From Pseudocitrobacter cyperus (GTDB lineage: Bacteria; Pseudomonadota; Gammaproteobacteria; Enterobacterales; Enterobacteriaceae): a DNA stretch of 64,000 nt. The DNA is taken from contig NZ_JAYMYY010000004.1 in NCBI RefSeq assembly GCF_039889165.1, positions 310,001 to 374,000 on the forward strand, read 5' to 3'. The translations under genes were made by a program, and so were the position numbers. The notes below the pieces were generated by a model. It searched no databases and had not been told where the DNA came from. It saw nothing but the letters and a program-made list of their open reading frames with translations. Below, in pieces: positions 51,265 through 60,921 of the stretch; the stretch's first letter is position 1, and each line of letters opens with the position of its first letter.

Positions 51265-52650
51265 TTATCGGATGGAGAAACCGTTGGTCAGCACGCAGCG
51301 CCGCGAGCGGGCAAAGGTGCGGGCTGATGTCGTGCCTTCCCCGGTGGGCGTTGCGATGGTGAACGTGGTGAACCCTTCGCCACCCACGCCAATACCTGCG
51401 TAGGACGGCCCATTTTTCACAAAGATAGAGGTTTGCAGGGAACGCGCCGCCAGATTCAGGCGCGACACATTTTGCGAATGCATGATGGCGGTGTGGTGCA
51501 GGCCCTCTTCAACTTTCAGCGCCAACGCCAGCGCACTGTCAAAATCGTTTACTTTGACGATGGGCAGCATCGGCATCAGTTGTTCACCCGTAACCCAGGC
51601 ATCATCTGCCTGCACCACGGCAATAAGCAGGCGTGGTGCTTTGGCAGGAACGGGTATCCCGGATGCCTCAAGCATGGCTGACGGGCTTTTACCGACCAGT
51701 TTTTTGTTGGCCTGGCCGTTCGGCATACAGGTCGCCCGGAGTTTATCGGTGTCCGCCGCGTTGAGAAGCAGCGCGCCAAAACTTTGCATCTGCTGAATCA
51801 GTTTTTCCGCGACAGATTCAACAACAATCAGGCTTTTTTCGGCAATGCAGGGCAGGTTGTAATCGAACGATGCGCCATTAATAATATCTTCCGCGGCTTT
51901 CACTAAATCTGCCGTTTCATCAACAATACACGGTGGATTACCTGCGCCCGCGCCAATCACTTTTTTCCCGCTGGTCATGCCCATCGCCACAATGCCAGGG
52001 CCTCCGGTGATTGCCAGCACGGCAATTTTGGGATGGGCCATCATTTGCCGGGTCGCGTCAAATGTCGGTTCTGCAACCGTCACGACCAGGTTGCGAATGC
52101 CACAGCAACGGAAGGCAATTTCCTCGATCATCGCAATCAGCTTAAGGGACACGTTTTTTGCACCGGGATGCGGGCTGAAGTAAACACTGTTTCCCGCCGC
52201 CAGCATGCTAATGCTGTTGTTAATAATGGTTTCCGTCGGGTTTGTGCTGGGGGCGACCGAGCCAATGACGCCAAATGGCGAGTACTCGAACAGCACCATG
52301 CCGCCATCACCGGTTAGCGCCGTGGTGGTTAAGTCTTCGACGCCCGGCGTGTTATCCAGCGCGGCTTTGTTTTTAAGGAGTTTATCCTCTTTGTTTCCCA
52401 TACCGGTTTCGTCCGCACTTTCTGTCGCCAGCGCAGGCAGGTGTGGGGTCAGCTCTTCACGCATCGCGCTGATGATGGCGCTGCGGGTCTTTAGCGGGCA
52501 TTGTTGATAGCGCAAGAAGGCCTGATGAGCGGCATCAATGGCTTCGCCGACAGACTGGAAAATGCCGTTTTGTTTGGCTTCTTCGCTACCCGTTACCGGT
52601 TGTTCGCTCAGAATTGAGCGGATAAGGGTTTCCAGTTCAGATCTGTTCAT
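51265..52650 (-). CDS. pduP: CoA-acylating propionaldehyde dehydrogenase PduP
   Basis: A 461-residue aldehyde dehydrogenase that makes propionyl-CoA from propionaldehyde. The N-terminal amphipathic helix MNRSELETLIRSILSEQ is the encapsulation peptide that targets the enzyme into the shell. The nucleophile cysteine lies in SFDYNLPCIAEKS, and GSVAPSTNPTETIINNS is family-specific. It overlaps pduO by four bases. Confidence 0.97.
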   Translation of the reverse strand: MNRSELETLIRSILSEQPVTGSEEAKQNGIFQSVGEAIDAAHQAFLRYQQCPLKTRSAIISAMREELTPHLPALATESADETGMGNKEDKLLKNKAALDNTPGVEDLTTTALTGDGGMVLFEYSPFGVIGSVAPSTNPTETIINNSISMLAAGNSVYFSPHPGAKNVSLKLIAMIEEIAFRCCGIRNLVVTVAEPTFDATRQMMAHPKIAVLAITGGPGIVAMGMTSGKKVIGAGAGNPPCIVDETADLVKAAEDIINGASFDYNLPCIAEKSLIVVESVAEKLIQQMQSFGALLLNAADTDKLRATCMPNGQANKKLVGKSPSAMLEASGIPVPAKAPRLLIAVVQADDAWVTGEQLMPMLPIVKVNDFDSALALALKVEEGLHHTAIMHSQNVSRLNLAARSLQTSIFVKNGPSYAGIGVGGEGFTTFTIATPTGEGTTSARTFARSRRCVLTNGFSIR

Positions 52651-53654
52651 CGATGTGTACTCACGTTAATCGCCGCAATGGCGGCTTGCGCAATATCCAT
52701 GTCCTGTTCAACGCTTCCGCCGCTGATACCGAGACCACCAATAAGTTGTCCGTCACGCCAGAGTGGGAAACCCCCGCCAAAGGTGACCACTTTTCCCTGC
52801 ATATGGCTCTCAAGCCCGAACAGCGGTGCGCCCGGCTGAACGGCTAAGGCCAGCTCATGCGTTGCGGATTTCATTGCCACGGCGGTCCAGGCTTTTTTAG
52901 GCGCGAGTTCGCTGCTGACTAAAAGGGCGTCAGGCATACGCCACGTCACCATTTGCGTACCGTTACCATCAACAATGCTGACAACCACGGGGATGTTTAC
53001 TTCTTCTGCACGAGCTACGGCAGAGCGGGTCAACTGGTGGAGATCCTGAAAAGAGAGACTCATAGCGTAATCCTTTGCGGGTAAGGCGTGAGTGGACGCC
53101 AGATAGCGTCTCGTCACTTCCTGAATGATGGTTTGCTGGTGGGCGTCATGATCTTCGGCGCGCGCCAGGGCATACAGGCAATCAGATAGCCGATTGATAT
53201 AGCGCATTAACACCTGCCTGACGGCTACCTCTGTGGAGAGTTCAACCAGACAACGTTCCGCACGGCGGGCGATGGTTCGGGCGAAATGCAGCCGACTAGC
53301 GGCTTCACTGCGACCCGGCAAAATGAAACCGTGCAGAGGTGGTACTCGCGCCATCGCGGTATCAATGGCGGCTTCCAGTGTGGCAATGTCTTCCATACTG
53401 ATGTAACGCTGGTTCGACGTGGGCGTTTCACTTTCGCAGGCCAGCTCGGCGCTAAACCAGAAAAGCTGTTGTTGTATCGCTTCCAGCAGTGAACGATGTT
53501 GTCCGCAACCCGTGGCACAAACACACAGGCTCAGTGCGGCGTTAAGCTCATCGAGCGTGCCGTAGGACTCAACGCGCGGATGGGCTTTGCTGATGCGCTG
53601 ACCGGAGAACAGGGCGGTGGTTCCGGCATCACCCGTGCGTGTATAAATCGGCAT
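52647..53654 (-). CDS. pduO: Cob(I)alamin adenosyltransferase PduO
   Basis: A 335-residue two-domain protein. The N-terminal domain (about 1-190) is the PduO-type ATP:cobalamin adenosyltransferase, opening YTRTGDAGTTALFSGQR with the ATP-binding loop and SRLHFARTIARRAER with the catalytic arginines. The C-terminal domain (about 195-335) is a heme-binding GlcG/HbpS-like DUF336 domain (FGGGFPLWRDGQLIGGLGIS). It regenerates adenosylcobalamin for PduCDE. Confidence 0.96.
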   Translation of the reverse strand: MPIYTRTGDAGTTALFSGQRISKAHPRVESYGTLDELNAALSLCVCATGCGQHRSLLEAIQQQLFWFSAELACESETPTSNQRYISMEDIATLEAAIDTAMARVPPLHGFILPGRSEAASRLHFARTIARRAERCLVELSTEVAVRQVLMRYINRLSDCLYALARAEDHDAHQQTIIQEVTRRYLASTHALPAKDYAMSLSFQDLHQLTRSAVARAEEVNIPVVVSIVDGNGTQMVTWRMPDALLVSSELAPKKAWTAVAMKSATHELALAVQPGAPLFGLESHMQGKVVTFGGGFPLWRDGQLIGGLGISGGSVEQDMDIAQAAIAAINVSTHR

Positions 53655-53663
53655 GGCGTCCCC

Positions 53664-53939
53664 TTAGCGAGAAAGTGTGTCGACAATACCGACAACGGCC
53701 AGATCGATGGCTTCGTTGGGGGCGGAAAAAACGTGCCGCGCGCTGGAACCGCTACTCAGCAACACCAGTTCACCAACCCCTGCGCCTACCGAGTCCACCG
53801 CCACTTCATCACCTGAAGCGGGGCTCGCGGGCAATTCACCGTCCGCGCTGACCCGACGCACCAGCAGGAGTTTTTTGCCCACCAGAGAAGGCGATTTTTG
53901 TGTGGCGACCACTGCGCCAGTAACCCGGGCCAGATGCAT
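53664..53939 (-). CDS. pduN: Microcompartment vertex protein PduN
   Basis: A 91-residue EutN/CcmL-family protein whose pentamers cap the vertices of the shell. It begins MHLARVTGAVVATQKSPSL and has the family VDSVGAGVGELVLLSSGSSA segment. It is 9 bases from pduO and three from pduM. Confidence 0.96.
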   Translation of the reverse strand: MHLARVTGAVVATQKSPSLVGKKLLLVRRVSADGELPASPASGDEVAVDSVGAGVGELVLLSSGSSARHVFSAPNEAIDLAVVGIVDTLSR

Positions 53940-53942
53940 GGT

Positions 53943-54434
53943 TTACTCCTGCTTAATGAATTGAATATTCCGCGCGCTGGCGGCTTCACGGGCTAACGCG
54001 GTAACAACGCACTGGCGACCTAATACCAGTACTCCCCCGCTGTGATGTGCCACATCGGCATAGCTCAGCAGTGTATGCGGGTACAAAACAACGCCTTTCC
54101 CGTGCTCATCGCTGAACGTAAGAGGCAGTCGCGCCAGCTTTTTCACCGGTAGTGCTGATAACAAACGTTGCTGCACTGACAGGTGTACGCAAAGCCCGGA
54201 AGCCAGCGCTTCCTGAATGATGGCTGCCGCGGTATCTGACGAAGAGGCACAAGCAATGTGCTGCAGCAACGGCAGATCAACCTGCTGGATCGTCAGGGAG
54301 GCATAGTGGCAAAACAACGCGCGGACGTTGGCTTCCCGTAGTTGTGCGACGCTGAGCGTAGCAACACGCCCGGCACGACGCGTGAGGCGGTAAACAACCT
54401 CTTCGACGATTCGCTGCAACTGTTCGCTGTCCAT
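53943..54434 (-). CDS. pduM: Microcompartment protein PduM
   Basis: A 163-residue protein needed for proper compartment assembly in Salmonella; its exact role is unsettled. The N-terminus MDSEQLQRIVEEVVYRLTRR is an amphipathic helix like the encapsulation peptides of PduP, PduD and PduL. The ATG at 54434 overlaps the pduL stop (TGATG); a GTG one codon earlier is possible. Confidence 0.94.
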   Translation of the reverse strand: MDSEQLQRIVEEVVYRLTRRAGRVATLSVAQLREANVRALFCHYASLTIQQVDLPLLQHIACASSSDTAAAIIQEALASGLCVHLSVQQRLLSALPVKKLARLPLTFSDEHGKGVVLYPHTLLSYADVAHHSGGVLVLGRQCVVTALAREAASARNIQFIKQE

Positions 54435-55063
54435 CACGGCATGACCAGTCTGGCGCAGATCTGGGGGTTATCGGCCCCCGCGGCGTTGGCTTCGTCTGTG
54501 TCGATATGCATCTCAAGGCACATATCCGGTGAGACGCGAACCGCGACGTTATCGAACACTAACTGGCGCGCATCGCCTTCAATGGCAACAGAAACGCTGT
54601 CGCCGTGCGATACACGCAGGATCAACGCATCCAGCGGCGTCATATGGATATGACGCTGAGCGACAATGACGCCAGACGTTAAATCCAGTTCGGCGAACGG
54701 GCTGATAAGGTGCACGCCTGGCGTGCCAGCCAAATCGCCGGACATACGCAGCGGCGCGTCGATCCCCAATGTTCTGGCATCGGTTCGCGAAATCTCAACC
54801 TGGCTGGCGCTGCGCAGCGGCCCCAGCAAACGGACATTCTTCAACTGCCCCTTTGGCCCGACGAGGGTGAGCGTCTGGTTCGATGCGAACTGACCCGGCT
54901 GGAGAAGCCCTTTTTTCTCACTGATCGGTTGCCCCGGGAAAAGCCGGGCATAATCGTCTTCACTAAGATGGATGTGACGGTTTGAAACGCCCAGCGGAAT
55001 AGGCCGCTGACGCATTTCATCCAGCACTTTGCTGACCGTTGTTTCCAGTTCTTGTTTGTCCAT
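54434..55063 (-). CDS. pduL: Phosphate propanoyltransferase PduL
   Basis: A 209-residue zinc-dependent phosphotransacylase, unrelated to Pta, that converts propionyl-CoA to propionyl phosphate and recycles CoA inside the shell. The N-terminal MDKQELETTVSKVLDEMRQ is an encapsulation peptide. Metal-binding histidine pairs are in GVSNRHIHLS (His30, His32) and VAQRHIHMTP. It ends over the pduM start. Confidence 0.97.
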   Translation of the reverse strand: MDKQELETTVSKVLDEMRQRPIPLGVSNRHIHLSEDDYARLFPGQPISEKKGLLQPGQFASNQTLTLVGPKGQLKNVRLLGPLRSASQVEISRTDARTLGIDAPLRMSGDLAGTPGVHLISPFAELDLTSGVIVAQRHIHMTPLDALILRVSHGDSVSVAIEGDARQLVFDNVAVRVSPDMCLEMHIDTDEANAAGADNPQICARLVMP

Positions 55064-55074
55064 TACGCTTTACC

Positions 55075-55524
55075 TTACTTACCGGAATGCAGACAGAGTG
55101 ACCGGGGATCACCTTTTTGGCGCGAACAGGCCGGGTCAAGACACAGATTGCAAATGACTCCTCGATCCGCAGGGTTCTTTTCCGGTGCTGACTCTTCTAC
55201 AGCGACCTCAGTCTCAGGCTGTTGGGCGGCTTCTTTCATGGGCACAGAACCAGCATATGCCGCGCGAGAAAGAATGCCTTCTCCGGGTCTGGCGATCACT
55301 TTGTGTGCGACCAGACCGTTCTGAAGGCCTGCAAAACTGGCACCGGTGATAATGGCGGACTGCACGGATGCCACATCGCCGGTGATTTTGATAACCGTCC
55401 AGCCTGAACCGTTGGTTTTTTCGAGGCCAACCAGCGTGATGGAAGCGGCTTTCGCCATGATATCCGCGCAATTGATGGCTAATGCCAGACCACTAACTTC
55501 GAGTAATCCCAGTGATTGCTTCAC
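55075..55524 (-). CDS. pduK: Microcompartment shell protein PduK
   Basis: A 149-residue shell protein with an N-terminal BMC domain (about 1-90, SLGLLEVSGLALAINCADIM) and a C-terminal extension. The extension carries CNLCLDPACS and a further CLHS, a cysteine cluster that could bind iron-sulfur or zinc. It is a minor shell component in Salmonella. Confidence 0.95.
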   Translation of the reverse strand: MKQSLGLLEVSGLALAINCADIMAKAASITLVGLEKTNGSGWTVIKITGDVASVQSAIITGASFAGLQNGLVAHKVIARPGEGILSRAAYAGSVPMKEAAQQPETEVAVEESAPEKNPADRGVICNLCLDPACSRQKGDPRSLCLHSGK

Positions 55525-55547
55525 GCTGAACTCCTTTTATCTGCGAT

Positions 55548-55823
55548 TTAAGCTGACTTCGGTAAAATGGCCTCAACGTCAGTGTGAGGGCGTGGAATGA
55601 CATGGCATGATTTGACTTCACCCACAGCATTGGCTGCGGCACTACCAGCATCGACGGCCGCTTTTACGGCACCCACATCGCCACGAACCATCACGGTAAT
55701 CAGGCCAGAACCGATTTTTTCGTAGCCAACCAGTTGCACATTGGCGGATTTCACCATGGCATCCGCCGCTTCAATGGCGGCGACCAGTCCTTTTGTTTCA
55801 ACAAGCCCCAGTGCGTTATTCAT
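55548..55823 (-). CDS. pduJ: Microcompartment shell protein PduJ
   Basis: A 91-residue BMC-H hexamer protein, a major shell component and close paralog of PduA. It has ALGLVETKGLVAAIEAADAM and the pore-loop region HVIPRPHTDVEAILPKSA at the C-terminus. In Salmonella PduJ can replace PduA in shell assembly. AGGAGAATC precedes the start. Confidence 0.97.
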   Translation of the reverse strand: MNNALGLVETKGLVAAIEAADAMVKSANVQLVGYEKIGSGLITVMVRGDVGAVKAAVDAGSAAANAVGEVKSCHVIPRPHTDVEAILPKSA

Positions 55824-55842
55824 ACAGCGATTCTCCTGTGGA

Positions 55843-56193
55843 TTACTTATTCAGATCCCGAAAAGGGATGCCTTTGACTAACCTTGCCGCGTTGTTTCCT
55901 GTACCTCGGCGATCAAGGCTGTTTTGGTGATACGTCAGCGTAAAAAGCGGCGCTGATGCGGGTAAATTCTTGTAATGCACAACCAGCGCGTTGTTATCGC
56001 AGGCAATGCCCACGAGCAGCGGCGATCGGCACGCCGCCTGCCATGCGCAATGTGTAACATCGCCGTCTGGTTGTGGCTGGATAACGAAGGGGATACCTTC
56101 TTCTTCGATGCCGAGCAGGACGTCATGCCAGTCGAAGAGGCTTTCTCCGATGGGGGAAATGACAATGGCCGGAATAGGGTTATTGCTGTCCAT
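55843..56193 (-). CDS. pduH: Diol dehydratase reactivase small subunit
   Basis: A 116-residue small subunit of the diol dehydratase-reactivating factor; it takes part in releasing damaged cobalamin from PduCDE. It has IPAIVISPIGESLFDWHDVL and WQAACRSPLLVGIAC, characteristic of this family. The start overlaps the pduG end by 14 bases. Confidence 0.96.
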   Translation of the reverse strand: MDSNNPIPAIVISPIGESLFDWHDVLLGIEEEGIPFVIQPQPDGDVTHCAWQAACRSPLLVGIACDNNALVVHYKNLPASAPLFTLTYHQNSLDRRGTGNNAARLVKGIPFRDLNK

Positions 56194-58015
56194 GCGCGAA
56201 CTCCTTGTGCCAGGAGAGGATCAACCCCGTAGCGACGGCATTGCGTGGCCCTTCTGTTCCTCGAATGTTTCCCCGCCCGGCAACCAGGCGATAGTGTGCC
56301 AGCGCGTCGGTGACAAGCTGTGGAACTTCAAAATCAAGAGATGAACCTCCCACCAGCACCACAAACGGAATATCACGAATATTGCCGGTGGGGCTGACCT
56401 GACGAAGCGCGCGCAGGGCGTTGGTGACAAAGACGCGCTCTTTAGCGCTACGGCGAATAGCACGCACTTTCTCAAGGGCCAGATCGCCGGGCAGGGGTAC
56501 CAGCCCATCGGGTTTTACGACGCAGACGCGCGCAAAGACCGTCGGGGGGAGCGGGGAAGGGAAGAACTGCACGCTGCCATCTTCATGTCGCAGGTGGAAA
56601 AGACTTTCCACCTTTGCCAGCGGATATTTTTTAATCTCCTCTGCCAGATAACGATCGTCCAGCCCAAGTTCGCGGGAGATGATCATGGTGACCATATCGC
56701 CCGCTCCCGCGAGGTGTGTGCCAATAATGTCCCCTTTCGGGTTGATAATTGAGGCGTCTGTTGAGCCCGCACCTAAGTCCAGAATCGCCAGTGGCCGCGT
56801 TGTCCCGGGCGTGGTTAACGCCCCTAAAATCGCGGCTTCCGCTTCAGCCCCACCCACCTGAACATCCACGCCCAGCTTTTGCGTGATTTCACGGGCAATC
56901 ATCGCCATTTGCAGTCGATCGGATTTCACCATCGACGCGATACCAACGGCCTGCTCCAGCGAAAATTCACCCGCTAATCCGCCGGTGACGCTGACCGGGA
57001 CGGAGGTATCAACGGCCAGCAGATCCTGAATAAAAATTTCGTTGCCGGGTTTATTAGTCAGTTCTGCCATGGTCTGGCGAACGTGTTCAAGCATACCGCC
57101 GATGTTGGAGCCCGCTTCGCCGATGACGTTATCCAGTTTTGGACACTCGCCGACAGCTTTCATAATGGCGTTGGCTCCCGCCGCCACGTCGACCCGTAAT
57201 GTGCGCCCCTGAGATTGCAGTTCAATGTGTCCGGCTGGGATCGCGCGTGCTTTTACATCACCCGACGGTGTTTTCACCACCACGGCGGAACGGTTACCAA
57301 TCAATGCCCTTGCCACGGGAACGATATTTTTGGTTTCGTCCGCATTGAGGTTAAATACAGTGGCTATGCCATAGGGATTAGAGAGTGTTTCAATCACTTT
57401 TCCGGGAACGGCAACCTCAATGGCGGCCAGCATTCCCAGAGGAATACGGTCGATGTAACGCACTTCATCGACAATAGGCAGCGGGTTATCCAGACGGTTA
57501 CTCACCAGCACGCCATCGTCTTGTTGCAGAATCACGCCGGTTAACTGATACCCCGCACGCGTGGATGCGTTAATCATGGCGGCAACATCCGCGAAATCGA
57601 ATGCTGATGACACGACCAGGATATAAGGCGTATCCGCGGAACAGGTTAACAACGTATCCGGCGTAATGGTTATCCCCACGCCCAGGCCAACACCACCCGG
57701 TGTTTTGGGGTTATGGCCAATCATGGTGGACTCGGTGATGATGGTTTCGGTGATGGTTTCCATCGCCACATCGCCAATGACCGGCGTGGCTTCGTTGATG
57801 CGAATAAGTGAAATGTCGCTGACATTGATGCCTGCGTGATGGGCCGCATGCGTGAGCGCTTCCTGAATGCCAAACACATTACGCAATGTGCCTTTAATTC
57901 CGGTGGTTTCTGCCAGTGCGCTACCAATTATGGTGCATGCATTCGCCTCATCAATCGTCGCCAGAGCGACTTCTGTTGATGAGTTGCCAATATCAATGCC
58001 AGCGATATATTTCAT
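56180..58015 (-). CDS. pduG: Diol dehydratase reactivase large subunit
   Basis: A 611-residue ATPase subunit of the reactivating factor with a chaperone-like (actin/Hsp70-related) fold. It begins MKYIAGIDIGNSSTEVALAT with the phosphate-1 motif; DLGAGSTDASIINPKGD is the second phosphate motif and LVGGSSLDFEVPQ the adenosine motif. It exchanges inactive for active coenzyme in the dehydratase using ATP. pduE ends nine bases upstream. Confidence 0.97.
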   Translation of the reverse strand: MKYIAGIDIGNSSTEVALATIDEANACTIIGSALAETTGIKGTLRNVFGIQEALTHAAHHAGINVSDISLIRINEATPVIGDVAMETITETIITESTMIGHNPKTPGGVGLGVGITITPDTLLTCSADTPYILVVSSAFDFADVAAMINASTRAGYQLTGVILQQDDGVLVSNRLDNPLPIVDEVRYIDRIPLGMLAAIEVAVPGKVIETLSNPYGIATVFNLNADETKNIVPVARALIGNRSAVVVKTPSGDVKARAIPAGHIELQSQGRTLRVDVAAGANAIMKAVGECPKLDNVIGEAGSNIGGMLEHVRQTMAELTNKPGNEIFIQDLLAVDTSVPVSVTGGLAGEFSLEQAVGIASMVKSDRLQMAMIAREITQKLGVDVQVGGAEAEAAILGALTTPGTTRPLAILDLGAGSTDASIINPKGDIIGTHLAGAGDMVTMIISRELGLDDRYLAEEIKKYPLAKVESLFHLRHEDGSVQFFPSPLPPTVFARVCVVKPDGLVPLPGDLALEKVRAIRRSAKERVFVTNALRALRQVSPTGNIRDIPFVVLVGGSSLDFEVPQLVTDALAHYRLVAGRGNIRGTEGPRNAVATGLILSWHKEFAHGQQ

Positions 58016-58024
58016 GTCCTACCC

Positions 58025-58546
58025 TTAATCGTCGCCTTTGAGTTTTTTACGTTCGACGTACAGTGCTGCCGCTTCACGAACAAAAGCAGCGCAGATCTTC
58101 GCCTGATAGCGACTTTCGAGATCGTCCGCAATAGCCATTAACTCTTCTTTGGTGGAGCGATAGGGCCGCAGGGCGTTGTAGATTTCCAGGATGCGGTCGT
58201 CCGACACGGCCGTTAACTCTGCTGCACGTTCAAAGTTCATTGCCAGGCGGTCGCGCCCCGCATCTTTTGCGATGGCAGCCTGAATGCGCAGCGTTTCCGG
58301 TGTGATACGCATATCCTGCGCGGTGATTTTATTGCTCAGGACGTTTTCAAGGGTGAGCTCATCCAGCGTTTTATTGGTGGCGGTTTTTACCCAATCCGGA
58401 TGCTTATTCGCCAGCGGGTAGTCAGTCACTTTTGCGGTGTGTGTGGTATTACCGGGGGCGGCGACCGGAACAGAAGCATCGCCCTGCAGGCTGTTCATGC
58501 GGCTCAACACGTCCCGAACCATCGATTCAATTGCATCGGTATTCAT
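58025..58546 (-). CDS. pduE: Propanediol dehydratase small subunit
   Basis: A 173-residue gamma subunit of adenosylcobalamin-dependent diol dehydratase. It opens MNTDAIESMVRDVLSRMNS, an amphipathic helix resembling the encapsulation peptides, followed by a linker and the conserved YPLANKHPDWVKTATNKTLD. It lies 13 bases from pduD. Confidence 0.97.
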   Translation of the reverse strand: MNTDAIESMVRDVLSRMNSLQGDASVPVAAPGNTTHTAKVTDYPLANKHPDWVKTATNKTLDELTLENVLSNKITAQDMRITPETLRIQAAIAKDAGRDRLAMNFERAAELTAVSDDRILEIYNALRPYRSTKEELMAIADDLESRYQAKICAAFVREAAALYVERKKLKGDD

Positions 58547-58559
58547 AAAGCGATCCTTA

Positions 58560-59228
58560 TTAAAGCGCCACGCGCAGTTCCTGCGGGTTTTTGCCCGTTA
58601 CGACATATTTCGTCTCTTTAATGTGCAGAATGGCGGATTTGGCCTGGTATTTCGGGCGCGCCATCTGGTCATTCAGCGTAGGAACTGGCTGTGGTGATTG
58701 GCGCTTTGCGTACTGCGCGGCGTTCTTACCAATCTGACGGTAGGTCTCAAGCGTCAGCAGCGGTGCCTGCGGGAACAGTTCGAGATTCGACAGCGGCGGC
58801 AGACCCTGCTGGTGGATAACGGTCGTGCCTTTGGACTGGATGCCGATGGCGATACCCGAGCCGCTCAGACGATTACCTTCGACGGCAACAAATGCCACAT
58901 CGGAGGATTTAAAGCAGCGAATTACGCGCGCTTTAATCCCTTCCTCTTCAATACCGGCGATCATTTCACGCAGGATATTTTTATGGGGTACGCCGACAAT
59001 GTTGGTGGTCTGAGAGAGACCAAAGGCTGGCCCCACCGCAATGATGACTTCGTCCTGTTGGGTACCCTGTTTTGCTTCGCCGATTTCCGTCAGAAAGCTT
59101 TCACCCTGTGGCGCAGTGGGCGTTGCAGATGCGCCTGCTGCGCGGAAGGAGACAGGCTTATCGCTGGACTGCATTTCGGACAGCACGTCTTCAATAATCT
59201 GGCGCAGTAGCTTTTCATTAATTTCCAT
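58560..59228 (-). CDS. pduD: Propanediol dehydratase medium subunit
   Basis: A 222-residue beta subunit of diol dehydratase. The N-terminal helix MEINEKLLRQIIEDVLSEM is the encapsulation peptide that brings the whole PduCDE complex into the shell. The core has VIIAVGPAFGLSQTTNIVGV, part of the cobalamin-binding face. It lies ten bases after pduC. Confidence 0.97.
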   Translation of the reverse strand: MEINEKLLRQIIEDVLSEMQSSDKPVSFRAAGASATPTAPQGESFLTEIGEAKQGTQQDEVIIAVGPAFGLSQTTNIVGVPHKNILREMIAGIEEEGIKARVIRCFKSSDVAFVAVEGNRLSGSGIAIGIQSKGTTVIHQQGLPPLSNLELFPQAPLLTLETYRQIGKNAAQYAKRQSPQPVPTLNDQMARPKYQAKSAILHIKETKYVVTGKNPQELRVAL

Positions 59229-59238
59229 TGTTCACCCC

Positions 59239-60903
59239 TTAGCCAAGCTCGTTGGGATCAAGTGCGCCAGGGATATTTTTAATCTCTTCCCAGCGTTCGC
59301 CTTGTAAGCGATAACCTGTTGCCGGACCGGCATAATCGTTGACGTCGTTTACCGCAGAGAGCACCTGTCCGTCGCCCACGATAATGGCGGAGGTATGCAG
59401 ATAATCCCCTGTCAGTTTGGCTTTCTGAATATTCAGCATGTCCTGCGCAACATCGTTAAAACCGCCCTGAGCCAGTGCTTTCACCACTTCCAGGCCGTTA
59501 CGGTTTTTGTTGATGACTTCCTGGGCAAATTTGAGATCTTCGACGATATTGCGTTCAGGCATATCCTTCGAGCCATGCGCATAGGTTGCGGCTTCAACTT
59601 CTTCGTCAGTGATAGGCGGCAGCCCCATACCGGCAAATACGGCCTGCAACGCCCGGGCGGCTTTGTTTCGAATGGCGATAACGTCTTCTTCACGCACCGG
59701 CCGCAGGCCACCATCAACCTTCAGGTCGCGCTGAATAACGTTGTAGTCGTCAAAGTCTTCGGCATCTTCGTTGGAGCCTGCGAACATGTTGTCGTAGTTC
59801 GGTACCGCAGAAAAACCGGAGGAGATAAAGTCTGTACCCGGCAGGAACTGCATCAGGAAACGGGCGGTACGGCGCATATCGGAGTGGGTGAAGGTCTGGT
59901 CATTACTGGAGGCGCATTCCAGATCCAGTGAGGAGCAGATCAGGTTTTCCGCCAGCACCGCGCGGATCCCTGATGGCACTGCAGAAGGTACCCCGATGCA
60001 GCTCACGGAACCGTTTTGTAGCCCCTGAACACCTGCGGCTTTAGTGATGTAAATGCAGCGTGCCTCCAGGTACAACATGGATTTACCTTCGGCATAACCC
60101 ATTTGGACTTCTGAACCGGAACCTGAGGTAAAGCGCATTTTCAGGCCGCGCGATGCGTAGGATGAGGCTAAAAAGCCTTTCGACCACGGCGTATCATCGC
60201 CGTCGGTGAAGACGGGTTCCGTCCCATAAACGGAGATGGTTTCGGCGTAGCAGGTGTGCCCCAGCATGCCGAGCTTCAGCTCAGTCGCTTCTTCCAGGGA
60301 ACATTGTGTCAGTACGCCAGGGCGTCCGACCTGTGAGCCAACAAGTAACGCGATGGCGTTGAATGGCGCATAACGCCCCACCGCAACGGTAGTTTCCTGT
60401 TCGTCGAATCCACGCCAGGCACCTTCCGCCGCATCTGCGGCGATTTGCACCGGGTTATCTTTTACGTTGGTAATGTGCGATTGCTGAGAAGGGGTACGAC
60501 GGGCGCGCATTTTCTGCATCGCCATCATCATCTCAACCACGTTCATGTGCGATACTACTTCGACAATTTTTGCCGGCGTCATCGCGGTGGTCAGCGGAAC
60601 GATTTGGCTGCGTTTTATATTCGGGTCGCACAGCATATTGGCGAGTTTGACAGAGTCTATCGCCATGACTTCTTCCGCTCGTGCCAGATTGATCCCGTAA
60701 CGCGCGATAAAGTGGTCAATCAAATCAAATTCACTGACCGGTTTGCCGTCCAGTTCGGTGACGGCGCCATTAACGATTTTAATTGACGGTTTCGGGTCGT
60801 TCGGGCTCTCCATCGCAATGAAGCCTTCTTCGATCCACTCTTTAACAAAACCGTCCTGATTCACAGGGCGTTTTGCCAGTGCTTCAAATCTTTTCGATCT
60901 CAT
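59239..60903 (-). CDS. pduC: Propanediol dehydratase large subunit
   Basis: The 554-residue catalytic alpha subunit, a TIM barrel, that converts 1,2-propanediol to propionaldehyde with adenosylcobalamin and also acts on glycerol. Sequence landmarks are MRSKRFEALAKRPVNQDGFV at the start and SGSGSEVQMGYAEGKSMLYL and VGRYAPFNAIALLVGSQVGR in the barrel. Length is as in Salmonella. Confidence 0.98.
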   Translation of the reverse strand: MRSKRFEALAKRPVNQDGFVKEWIEEGFIAMESPNDPKPSIKIVNGAVTELDGKPVSEFDLIDHFIARYGINLARAEEVMAIDSVKLANMLCDPNIKRSQIVPLTTAMTPAKIVEVVSHMNVVEMMMAMQKMRARRTPSQQSHITNVKDNPVQIAADAAEGAWRGFDEQETTVAVGRYAPFNAIALLVGSQVGRPGVLTQCSLEEATELKLGMLGHTCYAETISVYGTEPVFTDGDDTPWSKGFLASSYASRGLKMRFTSGSGSEVQMGYAEGKSMLYLEARCIYITKAAGVQGLQNGSVSCIGVPSAVPSGIRAVLAENLICSSLDLECASSNDQTFTHSDMRRTARFLMQFLPGTDFISSGFSAVPNYDNMFAGSNEDAEDFDDYNVIQRDLKVDGGLRPVREEDVIAIRNKAARALQAVFAGMGLPPITDEEVEAATYAHGSKDMPERNIVEDLKFAQEVINKNRNGLEVVKALAQGGFNDVAQDMLNIQKAKLTGDYLHTSAIIVGDGQVLSAVNDVNDYAGPATGYRLQGERWEEIKNIPGALDPNELG

Positions 60904-60921
60904 GAATCAGCCTCATGGATA

